From assembly GCA_043747835.1 (NCBI GenBank), contig JAYTOK010000133.1:21721-85720 (forward strand): a stretch of DNA of 64,000 bases, given 5' to 3'. How positions within the stretch are numbered: position 1 is the stretch's first letter; every line of letters begins with the position of its first letter. Source of the stretch: CADEED01 sp043747835. Its GTDB lineage: Bacteria > Pseudomonadota > Gammaproteobacteria > Steroidobacterales > Steroidobacteraceae. The translations under genes were made by a program, and so were the position numbers. The notes below the pieces were generated by a model, which saw only the letters and a list, made by a program, of their open reading frames with translations, ran no database searches and was not told the origin of the DNA. Positions 28,502 through 37,827 of the stretch are shown here, in pieces.

Positions 28502-31500
28502 ATGACCATCCTCGAATTCCCGATCCGCCGCTACCAGTTCACGCTGGTCGCGTTTCTCTGCCTCGTCGCCCTGGGCTGGTACGCGTTCAGCCAGGTCCCG
28601 CGCGAGGAAGATCCCTACTTCAAGATCCCGGGCTACACGATCGCGGCTATCTACCCGGGCGCGGATCCGAAGGACCTGGAGCGTCTGGTTGCGAAGCCGA
28701 TCGAGGACCGGCTGGCGGCACTCGACGACGTCATGAAGATGGAGACGTCGATCCGCGACGGCGTTTCGTTCACCGCGATCGAGTTCGAGACTTTCGTCGA
28801 CCCCGACAAGAAGTACGACGAGGTGACGCGCGAGATGAACGCGTTGCGGCCGGAGTTCCCCGCGGAGACGCAGATCGTGATCCGGCGTTTTTCGCCCGGT
28901 CTCGTGAACACGATCCAGATCGCGCTCGTGTCCGACGATGCGCCCTATCGCGAGCTCGAGGACTACGCGCGCCAGCTCAAGGACGCGCTGAAGACCGTCG
29001 ATGGCGTGCGCACGGCGGAGAGCTGGGCGTATCCGTCGCGCGAGCTACGCGTCGCGATCGACCTCAAGCGCATGGCCGAGCTCAATCTCGTGCCCGCGCA
29101 GGTGATCGCCGGCGTGCAGAGCGAGAACGCGAACATTCCCGCGGGCTTCGTCGATCTGGGACCGCGCAGCTTCTCGCTCAAGACCTCCGGTAGTTATACA
29201 ACGCTCGACCAGGTGCGCGACACGGTGATCGCGTCCGCCGAGGGACGCATCGTGCGCATCCGCGATGTCGCGGACGTGAGCTGGAGCACGTCCGCGTACA
29301 ACTACACCGGCCGTTACAAGGGCAAGCGCGCCGTGTTCGTCACGGCCAACCAGAAGGACGGCTACAACATCCTCGACGTGCGCGAGCGCGTCGTCGCCGC
29401 GGCCAACAACTTCGGCGCGCAGCTACCGAAGCGCGTCGCGCTCGAGATCGGGTTCGACCAGTCGGAAAACGTGCGCTCGCGACTCAACCGGCTATACGGC
29501 GATTTTGGCATCGCGATCGCGCTCGTCCTGCTGACGCTGCTGCCGCTCGGCTGGCGCGCGGCGGGCATCGTGATGGTGTCGATCCCGCTGTCGCTGTCGT
29601 TCGGCCTCGCCTGCCTCTACTTCCTCGACTATTCGCTGAACCAGCTCTCGATCGCGGGCTTCGTCGTCGCGCTCGGCCTGCTCGTCGACGATTCGATCGT
29701 CGTCGTCGAGAACATCGCGCGGCACATGCGCATGGGATACACGAGGATCGAAGCCGCGCTCGCGGGCACGAAGCAGATCTCCGTCGCGATCCTCGGCTGT
29801 ACCGCGACTCTCATCTTTGCGTTCCTGCCCCTGCTCGTCCTTCCCGGCACGCCGGGAAAATTCATCCGCGTGCTGCCAATGGCGGTCGTCGCGACGATCA
29901 TCGGCTCGCTGATCCTCGCGATGTTCATCATCCCGTTCATCGCGAGCCGAGTGCTCAACGAGTCGCAGGCTCACGAAAACGTCTTCCTGCGACGCGTGAT
30001 GGGCGTGATCCACAACTACTACCGGCCCGCGCTGCACTGGTGTCTCGCGCGTCCGAAGCTCACCGTCGTCGCGGCGATCGGCGGTTCGCTGCTGCTGTCC
30101 GCCGCGCTCGTGCCCTTCATCGGCTCATCGCTGTTCCCGAAGGCGGACACGCCGCAGTTCCTGATCCAGGTGGAATCGCCGAACGGCACGTCGCTGACCG
30201 AAACCGATCGCGCGCTCACTCATGTCGAGGATGAGCTGCGCCGCATGCCCGAGGTGCGCGGCTGGTTCGCGAATCTGGGGCACGGCAATCCGCAGATCTA
30301 CTACAACCACATCCAGCGCAACAACGCGTCCAACTACGCGGAAGTGTTCGTGCAGCTGCACGTCTACGACACTCGGCAAACGCCTGACAAGCTGCAGGCG
30401 CTGCGTGAGCGGCTCTCGCGGTATCCCGGCGCGCGCATCTACGTGCACGAGTTCGCGAATGGCCCGCCGATTTCCGCGCCGATCTCGATCCGTGTCGTCG
30501 GCCCCGAGCTCAATGTCATCGAATCCTTGAGCCACAAAGTCGAGGACCTCGTGAAGTCGACGCCCGGAACCCGGGACGTCAAGAATCCGCTCAACGTCGC
30601 ACGCACGAATCTCAAGCTGCGCATCGATTCGCGGAAGGCGCAGCAATTAGGCGTGCAGACGGCGGAGCTGGACCGCGCCGTGAGGTTGTCGGTCTCGGGC
30701 ATCCCCGTGGGCACGTTCAAGGAGACGACGGGCGAGCAGTACCCGATCGTGATCCGCACGCCGATCACGCAGCAGGCGGAGTTCGGCGCGCTCGAGCAGG
30801 TGCGCGTGCCGACGCTCGCCGGCTCGACGCTGCCGCTCTCGCAACTAGCGTCGCTCGAATTCGAGAAGGCGCCCACGCTGATCCAGCGATTCAACCGCGA
30901 GCGCGCGATGAGCATCGATGCCGATGCGGCGCCGGGTTACAACGTGGGCGAGCTCACCAAGGCGATCACGAAACAGCTCGATGCGATGCAGTGGCCGCGC
31001 GGCTACCACTACTCCGTGGGCGGCGAAGCGGAAGCCGGCGAAAAGGCGTTCGGCGGCATCGGCATTGCCATTATCGTAGCCATCTTCGGCATCTTCGCGA
31101 TCCTCGTGCTCGAGTTCGGCAACTTCAAATCGACGCTGATCGTGTTGACGGTCGTGCCGCTCGGCGTGTTCGGCGGCTTGCTGATGCTGCTGTTCTCGGG
31201 CAACGACCTCTCGTTCGTCGCGTCGATCGGATTCGTCGCGCTCGTCGGTATCGAGATCAAGAACTCGATCCTGCTCGTGGATTTCACGAACCAGTTGCGC
31301 GAGCAGGGGGTGCCGCTGGACGAAGCCATCGAACAGGCGGGCGAGATCCGGTTCCTGCCAATCCTGCTGACATCTGCGACGGCGATCGGCGGTCTGCTGC
31401 CGCTCGCGATGCAGAACATCGGCCTGTATTCGCCCATGTCGTGGGTGATCATCGGCGGCCTGATCACGTCGACGCTGCTGGCGCGGCTCGTCACGCCCGT

Positions 31501-31606
31501 CATGTACAAGCTGATCCCGCCGCACATTTCTGTTTCAGCCCGGACTGGTGGCACACTCGCCGCCCCGGCCGGAGCGATGCCCGCCCCCGCCTCACGTCTG
31601 GAGTAG
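28502..31606 (+). CDS. RND efflux permease
   Basis: This 1034-residue inner-membrane protein has the twelve-helix, two-repeat RND layout. The N-terminal helix (TLVAFLCLVALGWYAFSQVP) is followed by the porter domain; the proton-relay Asp pair lies in VALGLLVDDSIVVVENIA, with the second repeat at FVALVGIEIKNSILLVDF. It starts 10 bases after the adaptor gene. It most resembles the multidrug (HAE-type) subgroup rather than metal pumps, but the substrate is unknown. Regulation by the linked TetR is likely. Confidence 0.94.
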   Translation: MTILEFPIRRYQFTLVAFLCLVALGWYAFSQVPREEDPYFKIPGYTIAAIYPGADPKDLERLVAKPIEDRLAALDDVMKMETSIRDGVSFTAIEFETFVDPDKKYDEVTREMNALRPEFPAETQIVIRRFSPGLVNTIQIALVSDDAPYRELEDYARQLKDALKTVDGVRTAESWAYPSRELRVAIDLKRMAELNLVPAQVIAGVQSENANIPAGFVDLGPRSFSLKTSGSYTTLDQVRDTVIASAEGRIVRIRDVADVSWSTSAYNYTGRYKGKRAVFVTANQKDGYNILDVRERVVAAANNFGAQLPKRVALEIGFDQSENVRSRLNRLYGDFGIAIALVLLTLLPLGWRAAGIVMVSIPLSLSFGLACLYFLDYSLNQLSIAGFVVALGLLVDDSIVVVENIARHMRMGYTRIEAALAGTKQISVAILGCTATLIFAFLPLLVLPGTPGKFIRVLPMAVVATIIGSLILAMFIIPFIASRVLNESQAHENVFLRRVMGVIHNYYRPALHWCLARPKLTVVAAIGGSLLLSAALVPFIGSSLFPKADTPQFLIQVESPNGTSLTETDRALTHVEDELRRMPEVRGWFANLGHGNPQIYYNHIQRNNASNYAEVFVQLHVYDTRQTPDKLQALRERLSRYPGARIYVHEFANGPPISAPISIRVVGPELNVIESLSHKVEDLVKSTPGTRDVKNPLNVARTNLKLRIDSRKAQQLGVQTAELDRAVRLSVSGIPVGTFKETTGEQYPIVIRTPITQQAEFGALEQVRVPTLAGSTLPLSQLASLEFEKAPTLIQRFNRERAMSIDADAAPGYNVGELTKAITKQLDAMQWPRGYHYSVGGEAEAGEKAFGGIGIAIIVAIFGIFAILVLEFGNFKSTLIVLTVVPLGVFGGLLMLLFSGNDLSFVASIGFVALVGIEIKNSILLVDFTNQLREQGVPLDEAIEQAGEIRFLPILLTSATAIGGLLPLAMQNIGLYSPMSWVIIGGLITSTLLARLVTPVMYKLIPPHISVSARTGGTLAAPAGAMPAPASRLE

Positions 31607-31610
31607 GTAG

Positions 31611-32588
31611 TTGCGTTCGGTATTCCTCGATTTCGGAACCGTCAGTCACGACGATCTCGACACGGCGAGTCTGGAAAGAGTGTTGCCCGGCATCGCGCTG
31701 CATTCCACCTCCACGGACGCGGAAGTCGACGAGCGCATCGCGGGTTGTGAATTCATCCTGACGAACAAGCTTGCGATCACGCGCGCTCGCATGCGAGCGG
31801 TGCCAGGACTGCGATTCGTCGGGCTCACGGCCACGGGCACCAACAACGTCGATCTCGACGCGGCGAAAGAGCTCGGCATCGCGGTCTGCAACATTCGCGA
31901 CTACTGCACCGATTCCGTGGCGCAGCACGTGCTCGGCGTGATCCTCATGCTCACGCACCGCTTCCGCGAGTATTCGCAGGCGGCGGTCGACGGCACCTGG
32001 GCGCGGTGTCCGCAGTTTTCGGTGCCCGGCGCGCCGATACGCGAGCTGCGCGGTAAGGTGCTTGGCATCGTGGGTTACGGCACGCTTGGCCGCGCCGTCG
32101 CGAAGGTTTGCAGGGACGCCCTCGGCATGCGCGTGCTGGTCGCGGAGCGACCCGGCTCCAAGGGCGACGATCAAACTACCTTGAGTTCACCCGTGCGCGT
32201 GACGCTGGACGAGATCCTGCGCAATGCGGACGTGCTGTCGCTGCACTGCCCGCTCAACGATGCGACGCGCGGGTTGATCGGGCGGCGCGAACTGTCATTG
32301 ATGAAGCCCGAGGCCATCGTCGTGAACACGGCGCGCGGCGCGTTGATCGACCTCGAAGCGCTGGTGGAAGCACTCAAGGGCGGCGATCTCGGAGGAGCTG
32401 CGATCGACGTGCTGCCGCAGGAACCGCCGGTGGACGGCAGTCCGATCCTGGATGCGTCGATTCCGAACCTGATCGTGACGCCGCACATCGCATGGGCGGC
32501 ATACGAAGCGCGCCAGCGCGCCGTGGACGAGCTCGCACTCAACGTCGGGGATTTCCTGCTCGGCGGGCGTCGCGGAAGGGTCGTGTAG
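31611..32588 (+). CDS. D-2-hydroxyacid dehydrogenase, NAD-binding
   Basis: The 325-residue enzyme has the Rossmann motif GIVGYGTLG, the substrate Arg in VNTARGALID, and the catalytic His in VTPHIAWAAYEARQRA; overall it fits the glycerate/hydroxypyruvate/phosphoglycerate dehydrogenase family and most resembles hydroxypyruvate reductases. The start is a TTG at 31611 with GGAG seven bases upstream. It follows the RND permease stop by four bases, which may be read-through transcription rather than function. It is convergent with the TPR-CHAT gene, two bases apart. Confidence 0.9.
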   Translation: MRSVFLDFGTVSHDDLDTASLERVLPGIALHSTSTDAEVDERIAGCEFILTNKLAITRARMRAVPGLRFVGLTATGTNNVDLDAAKELGIAVCNIRDYCTDSVAQHVLGVILMLTHRFREYSQAAVDGTWARCPQFSVPGAPIRELRGKVLGIVGYGTLGRAVAKVCRDALGMRVLVAERPGSKGDDQTTLSSPVRVTLDEILRNADVLSLHCPLNDATRGLIGRRELSLMKPEAIVVNTARGALIDLEALVEALKGGDLGGAAIDVLPQEPPVDGSPILDASIPNLIVTPHIAWAAYEARQRAVDELALNVGDFLLGGRRGRVV

Positions 32589-32590
32589 GG

Positions 32591-35500
32591 TCAGAACCCC
32601 GCAATCGACACGTCGAACGCCGCCCACAGCGCCGGATCGTTCCAGCTCTTTCGCGCGGTGCGCATCGCGCGTGACAGGGCCGCCACGGACGACGCGTTGC
32701 GGCCAATCACGTCGTTGTACAGATCATCCATGAGACGGGCCCCGGCGGCATCCTCGACCGGCCAAAGGGAAGCGATGACCGAATGCGCACCCGAGGCGTG
32801 CGCCGCGTAGCGCAGGCTCAACAATCCTTCGCCGGCTTCCGCGCGACCCAGCGCGGTTTCGCATCCGCTCAACACCACGAGTCCAGCGCTGAGGCGTTGA
32901 TCAGCAAGATCGCCCGCAAACACCTCGCCGACACGCGGCTTGCCCTGCGCGTCGAGGGTACTAAGCACCAGCGCCGAAAGTTGCGGCGCCTCCGTGTCGC
33001 TGACCGCATGCGTCGCGAAATGCACGATGTCGTAAATGGCGAGATCGCGTCCGAGCAGAGAGTCGCGGCTCGCGTCGAAACCGGAGAGCACGTGGACGAC
33101 GTCCCGATCGAGAAGCTTCGTGATCGTCGCGGCCTCGCGCGCGGTTGCGGGCAGCCGCGCCCACGATCGGGAGCCGCGCAGCGTCATGGCCGCGACTGGC
33201 AGCGCAGCGGCGGGTTCGCTGTCGCGCGTGAAGCGCGCGTCGTCGCGCGTGTAGACCGGATCGACGACCACGAGCGCGGCCGAGCTCTTGCGCAGCGCGC
33301 GTCGCCCGGAGGCGGGCGCGATCGCAAGGAACGCAGGCGCCACCGCCACGTCGTGCGAGTCGATGAGGAAGCGTGGCCTCACTCGATCACCGTGCGCCAG
33401 CGCGGCGAACGGCACCGCGTGCAACGAACCGTCGGGAATGAAATATACGGTGCGCGCACGCTCGAATTCCGCCGGCAGCGGCGTGATGATCAGCTCGTGA
33501 AGCTCCATGGCGCGCGCGATGCGTTCGTCTACCGACCCCGCGAGCCAGGAACGCATAGCGTCGTGCATGCGCCGCGCCGCCGCGTCGATGCGACTCGCGG
33601 CGCCCAGATCGACAAGCTGCACCCGCCCGCGAGTGAGCAGCCACGCGAACGCCTCGTCTTTACCGATCCAGTATTCGACGACCGCCGTGTCCTTTGGAAT
33701 CGCATCGATGCGCGCGCGCAAGGTGGGCCGAAGGTCTTCGGCGCGTCGTCCGGCCGAGGCGGGCAGCCCGCCCGACAGGTCGATCTCGCGACGAAGGCGC
33801 GAGGCTTCCGAGCGCAGGATGCTGAGTCGCGCATCGTCCGCAGAAACCGTCTTGGACAACATCTCCAGCTGCTGGCGTGCGCCCGCCATCTGCTCGAACA
33901 GCTCCCGGCGCCGCTCGTTCGTCCTGGACTGGGCGGCGGCGGCCGTGGACCTGAGCCGAAAGTCTTCGAGCGCCCTGCCGCGCGACGCTTCCGCGATCGC
34001 AAGCGCAGCGATCGGATCCGCCGGCGCGGAACCGGCGCACGAATCCGTGCGCGCGAGCAGTTCGATCGTGAATCCAAACGCGGGCCGCACCGGCCGCCAC
34101 AGCGAGGCGCGCAGCATCGGGTTGCTGCTGAAAGTACGCACCTCTTCGGCGCGTTGCAGGGCGCTTTCCGCGATGGCGAGCGCCTGGTCGCGCGCGCCCG
34201 CGGCGCACACTGCACGCGCCTGTACCAGGAGTGCCGCGAATTCCGACGACACGAGTTCGTGCGTTCGGTAGTAGTCCGCGGCAAGGCGCGCATCTCGCGC
34301 GGCGCTGACGGCATCGCCCTCGGCGAGCGCAATGCGGGCGCTCGCGAGTGTGGCCCCGATGCGGATCGCCGGATCCGGGAGGTCACGCGCCGCGAGCAGC
34401 GGCGCGGTCAGCGATTTCGCGATCGCGAGATCTCCGACCTCGATCCGGTCGTCGATCAGCTCGAGCGTGATGCGCGCCTTTTCCGGCGGAATTTGCGTGG
34501 TGCGCAACGCCGCTTCGCGACGAGCAATGGCCTCGCGCCCGCGGCCCGTATCGCCAAGCACATTCGCCAGGGTGCGCAACGTGATGGCGCGATCACGTGG
34601 CCACTCCTGCTCGGGCCGCAGCTCGAGCGAGCGTTCGAGGTAACTCAGCGCTTCGCCGAAGTTGCCGATCGCATGATAGGCATTGCCGAGCCCGTAGAGC
34701 GACTTGGCCTGATCCACGCGGTTTTGCATGCGGAGGCTGCGTGTGTAGGCATCCGAATAGTGCCGCAGCGCACTGTCGTACTTGCCCAGCTTCAACTCGA
34801 GGAACGCGGCGTTCCTGAGATTGGATGAGTAGACAGCGGGGTCCTTGATGTTGTCGCCCTCCGCCAGAATCTCGAGGTGGCGCTTCAGCGCCTCCTGGTG
34901 CCGACCAAATTGGGATTCAAAGTAAGCCAGGTTGCTACGCATCGCGGACGCGCGATCCGGCTCGTGCAGCTGGTCGAAAGTGTCGAGCGCGCGCTGATAT
35001 CCGGCGATGGCGTCGGCGTAGCGAAAGAGATGGCCACTGGTGGATCCCACTCCGTCGAGCGCCTGCGCATGATCGAAGTGCTCGCCGCGGCGCAGATGAC
35101 CGGCGGCTATCTCGCGGAATGTGTTCCCCGCCGTCTCGAAGTTCCGTCTCGCGTCGGCCGCGTCCGCCTTTCGCATGGCGCCGTAGGTCATCGACCACGC
35201 CCAATGGAAACGCGCAAGGTCGCGGCCGTATTCATGGCCCAGCTCCTTGAAACGCGCTTCGGCGACGAACGCCGCCTCGAGAGATTCCTGGTAGCGTTCC
35301 ATCGCGTTCATCAACGCAGACGCGTGCACGAGGCGCGTCTGCGCTTCGTCGAATCCGCCGGCTCCGAGAATGCGTGCGGCGCGCGCATAGGCGGCGATCG
35401 CGGATTCGTAAGCTTGCCTGGAGGCTCCGGGCACCGCGTCGATCTCGGCTCTGGAGATCATGGCGCCGCGCGAGTACGCAGTGTCGCCGCTGGCCATCGC

Positions 35501-35941
35501 GCGCCAGAAATCCACGCAGCGCGGGTCGTCCTGGGATGCGAGGCGGGATATCCGCACGTCCACCCTGCCGTGCGCCCGTTCCAAACCCATGACCGTGACA
35601 TCCACTTTACGCGCGGGAGACTTTGCGACGATCAGGCGATGTGGCGGCCATCGGTGCAGCGCGTTTTCGGCCGTCGCGACCTCGGCGCCCGCCGCGCGCA
35701 CTTCGAGCCGCGAGTTGATGTTCGTTTCGAATGCTTCGATCAGGATTTCCGTATCGGCGGGAATGTCCACGCTGCGCGTCACGCGCGCACTGCCGGGCAG
35801 ATCGATCTCGAGCCGGCGCAACAGGCGGTCCGCGGGTAGGGAGCAGCCGGCGGGTATGGCGGCCGCGGTGACCGTTGCGGGCGCAATGGCGCACAGCACG
35901 AGCGCGGCCTGCGCAATTATCGCCAAGTAGATGGACCTCAT
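32591..35941 (-). CDS. Secreted TPR-CHAT (caspase-like) protein
   Basis: The ATG at 35941 gives 1116 residues with a plausible Sec signal (MRSIYLAIIAQAALVLCAIA, ending near ATVTAAA). An N-terminal beta-rich segment is followed by many TPR repeats (about residues 190-560, e.g. KSLYGLGNAYHAIGNFGEAL). The C-terminal part is a CHAT peptidase domain with the dyad H978 in IVHFATHAVSD and C1027 in VVLSGCETALG. CHAT proteases cleave partner proteins in defence and cell-death systems, but usually act in the cytoplasm; a signal peptide is notable. It follows the NUDIX, ahpD and ahpC genes on the same strand. Confidence 0.88.
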   Translation of the reverse strand: MRSIYLAIIAQAALVLCAIAPATVTAAAIPAGCSLPADRLLRRLEIDLPGSARVTRSVDIPADTEILIEAFETNINSRLEVRAAGAEVATAENALHRWPPHRLIVAKSPARKVDVTVMGLERAHGRVDVRISRLASQDDPRCVDFWRAMASGDTAYSRGAMISRAEIDAVPGASRQAYESAIAAYARAARILGAGGFDEAQTRLVHASALMNAMERYQESLEAAFVAEARFKELGHEYGRDLARFHWAWSMTYGAMRKADAADARRNFETAGNTFREIAAGHLRRGEHFDHAQALDGVGSTSGHLFRYADAIAGYQRALDTFDQLHEPDRASAMRSNLAYFESQFGRHQEALKRHLEILAEGDNIKDPAVYSSNLRNAAFLELKLGKYDSALRHYSDAYTRSLRMQNRVDQAKSLYGLGNAYHAIGNFGEALSYLERSLELRPEQEWPRDRAITLRTLANVLGDTGRGREAIARREAALRTTQIPPEKARITLELIDDRIEVGDLAIAKSLTAPLLAARDLPDPAIRIGATLASARIALAEGDAVSAARDARLAADYYRTHELVSSEFAALLVQARAVCAAGARDQALAIAESALQRAEEVRTFSSNPMLRASLWRPVRPAFGFTIELLARTDSCAGSAPADPIAALAIAEASRGRALEDFRLRSTAAAAQSRTNERRRELFEQMAGARQQLEMLSKTVSADDARLSILRSEASRLRREIDLSGGLPASAGRRAEDLRPTLRARIDAIPKDTAVVEYWIGKDEAFAWLLTRGRVQLVDLGAASRIDAAARRMHDAMRSWLAGSVDERIARAMELHELIITPLPAEFERARTVYFIPDGSLHAVPFAALAHGDRVRPRFLIDSHDVAVAPAFLAIAPASGRRALRKSSAALVVVDPVYTRDDARFTRDSEPAAALPVAAMTLRGSRSWARLPATAREAATITKLLDRDVVHVLSGFDASRDSLLGRDLAIYDIVHFATHAVSDTEAPQLSALVLSTLDAQGKPRVGEVFAGDLADQRLSAGLVVLSGCETALGRAEAGEGLLSLRYAAHASGAHSVIASLWPVEDAAGARLMDDLYNDVIGRNASSVAALSRAMRTARKSWNDPALWAAFDVSIAGF

Positions 35942-36004
35942 GCGGCGAGGCTGCCCGAGAGCTTCACGACTCGTCAACGAGATGTTGCCGTGCTCGGGCC
36001 GCTT

Positions 36005-36448
36005 CTAGTCGTCGATCACGTCCCGCGCCCAGCGCAGCACCTTCCACAAGCGGTCGTTGACGAGCTGCTCTGCGGTCTCCCAGTCGAACCAACGCCATTC
36101 GTGATGTTCGGGTTTGCCGATCTCTGGGTTGACGGGTAGCGAGACCGCCTCGGTGCGCGTGCGCGCGATGAAGTAGCGCGCGCGCTTCTTGTCGCGTCCG
36201 TAGGGCTCGGTTTCGGTGAATGACTCGCCCCAGGCGAACTCGAGATCGTCGAGAGTCGCCTCTTCGCGAGCCTCCCGCTTCGCGGCGACCAACGGCTCCT
36301 CGCCGGCTTCGACGAGACCTTTTGGACAATCCCAGTAGTTGTAGACGCGAAGCAGAAGCACGCGCCACCCTTCCGGCGTCCTGCGCACGACGACAACACC
36401 TGCCGAAAGCGGCGGGCCTGAGGAGGGGTTATCGGGGTTCGCGGACAT
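36005..36448 (-). CDS. NUDIX hydrolase
   Basis: The ATG at 36448 gives 147 residues and the start SANPDNPSSGPPLSAGVVVVRR. The NUDIX box is GLVEAGEEPLVAAKREAREE, with Ala in place of the last Gly (EEATL). The overall pattern (WDCPKGLVEAGE, then HEWRWFDWETAEQL) resembles diadenosine tetraphosphate hydrolases. A TTG at 36496 in the same frame would add 16 residues. It lies 72 bases after ahpD and 63 bases before the TPR-CHAT gene; removing damaged nucleotides would fit a peroxide-response unit. Confidence 0.87.
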   Translation of the reverse strand: MSANPDNPSSGPPLSAGVVVVRRTPEGWRVLLLRVYNYWDCPKGLVEAGEEPLVAAKREAREEATLDDLEFAWGESFTETEPYGRDKKRARYFIARTRTEAVSLPVNPEIGKPEHHEWRWFDWETAEQLVNDRLWKVLRWARDVIDD

Positions 36449-36520
36449 CTCCCGGCCATCAAGCCGGAACCGGAGAGGATTGTCGAACCACGACAACCCC
36501 TCCCCGGCACCATTGCATCA

Positions 36521-37114
36521 TCAGGCCGCGAGATCCGCCGAAGCCGCCGCCACCGGTGCGCTCTCCTCGAACTCGAGCGTCACCGCGACGGCGTGAACCG
36601 TCGCCGCGACGCGCACCGCGCTCTGGATCGCCTCTCGCGAGACGTCGTGCGAACGCAGCTTCTTCTCGTGCGAGGTCACGCACAGGCCGCAACCATTCAC
36701 CGCGGACACGGCCAGCGAGATCAGCTCGAAGTCGAGCTTGTCGATGCCGTGATTCGCGATCACGTTCATGCGCAGACGCGCGGGCATGGTCTGGTACTCA
36801 CCGTCTTCCACGAGATGCAGAAAGCGGTAGTAGATGTTGTTCATGCCCATGATCGCAGCGGCGGCCTTTGCACCCTCGACTTCGACGTCGGCCAGGTGCG
36901 TCCTGGCTTGCGCCTCGATCACCCGCGCGAAGCCGGTGTTGCGGGCCGCGATCGCCGAGGCGAGCGCGATCGACCACACCTGCTTCTCGTTGAGCCCCGG
37001 CGCGCCGGTCGTCGTCAACACGGTGCCGAGGTTCAGCTTGAGATCGCGCGCGTAGTCGGGAAGCGCGTCACGAATGCCTTCGATCGTCGTGAGGGTCAAA
37101 GTCGGGGTACTCAT
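36521..37114 (-). CDS. ahpD: Alkyl hydroperoxidase AhpD
   Basis: AhpD supplies peroxidase and reducing activity to the AhpC peroxiredoxin. The 197-residue protein holds the CxxC active site C142-G-L-C145 in VNGCGLCVTSHE, with E130 and H149 in the positions of the AhpD proton relay. It lies 22 bases downstream of ahpC, so the two genes are very likely one transcript. Confidence 0.94.
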   Translation of the reverse strand: MSTPTLTLTTIEGIRDALPDYARDLKLNLGTVLTTTGAPGLNEKQVWSIALASAIAARNTGFARVIEAQARTHLADVEVEGAKAAAAIMGMNNIYYRFLHLVEDGEYQTMPARLRMNVIANHGIDKLDFELISLAVSAVNGCGLCVTSHEKKLRSHDVSREAIQSAVRVAATVHAVAVTLEFEESAPVAAASADLAA

Positions 37115-37136
37115 TTCAGTCTCCAGTCAATTGAGC

Positions 37137-37676
37137 TCAGGCAGCCTTCAAGGTGTCTTCGCCCTTCTTCCAGTTGCACGGGCACAGCTCGTCCGTCTGT
37201 AGCGCATCGAGCACGCGCAGCACTTCTTCCGGGTTACGGCCGACCGACAGGTCGGTGACGTAGACGAAGCGGATCACGCCTTCCGGATCCACGACATACG
37301 TGGCGCGCTGCGCGACGCCGGCGTCCTTGTCGAGGATGCCGAGCTCGGTGGTCAGCTCGCGCTTGATGTCGGAGAGCATCGGGAACGGCAGGTTCTTGAG
37401 CTCGTCCTTCGTGCTGCGCCAGGCGTGGTGCACGAACTCGCTGTCGGTCGAAACGCCGAGCAGCTGCGCATCGCGCGCCTTGAACTCCTTGTCGAGCTTG
37501 CCGAACGCGGCAATTTCGGTCGGGCACACGAACGTGAAGTCCTTCGGCCAGAAGAAGACGACGCGCCATTTGCCCTGGTTGGTGTTCGCATCGAACGGCT
37601 GGAAGGCCTTGGACTGATCGTTCGAAACGACGCCGGTGAGCGAATACTGCGGAAATTTCTGACCAATACCTAACAT
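37137..37676 (-). CDS. ahpC: Alkyl hydroperoxide reductase C (peroxiredoxin)
   Basis: The ATG at 37676 has AGGAG six bases upstream and gives 179 residues. The peroxidatic Cys is C51 in DFTFVCPTE and the resolving Cys lies in DELCPCNWKKG (C165 or C167). It reduces peroxides and is paired with ahpD rather than with an AhpF flavoprotein. The longer frame upstream to 37763 is non-coding. The gene is divergent from oxyR across 149 bases. Confidence 0.96.
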   Translation of the reverse strand: MLGIGQKFPQYSLTGVVSNDQSKAFQPFDANTNQGKWRVVFFWPKDFTFVCPTEIAAFGKLDKEFKARDAQLLGVSTDSEFVHHAWRSTKDELKNLPFPMLSDIKRELTTELGILDKDAGVAQRATYVVDPEGVIRFVYVTDLSVGRNPEEVLRVLDALQTDELCPCNWKKGEDTLKAA

Positions 37677-37790
37677 TGAATACTCCTGATGAAACTCTGC
37701 GGGAAAAACTGGCTGGCTGCGGCTCCTCGAGGAGTCGCCGGCTGGCTCGGGGATGAACGGCATTCTCTAGGTAAATCCCCAGTACCGCCA

Positions 37791-37827
37791 ATCGATTGAT
37801 TGGATAAACTCCATAGACTCCATCTAT
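37791..37827. promoter_or_regulatory. Candidate extended OxyR binding site
   Basis: The 37-base site follows ATAG-N7-CTAT-N7-ATAG-N7-CTAT spacing. The right half is exact (ATAG 37813-37816, CTAT 37824-37827); the left half is degenerate (ATCG 37791-37794, GGAT 37802-37805). It overlaps the oxyR ATG at 37826, fitting autorepression, and lies about 115 bases from the ahpC start. The match is by eye. Confidence 0.5.

Noticed and set aside
32783..34828. A 681-codon open frame antisense to the TPR-CHAT gene
   Set aside because: Same reason: long antisense frames are common in this composition, with no domain recognised.
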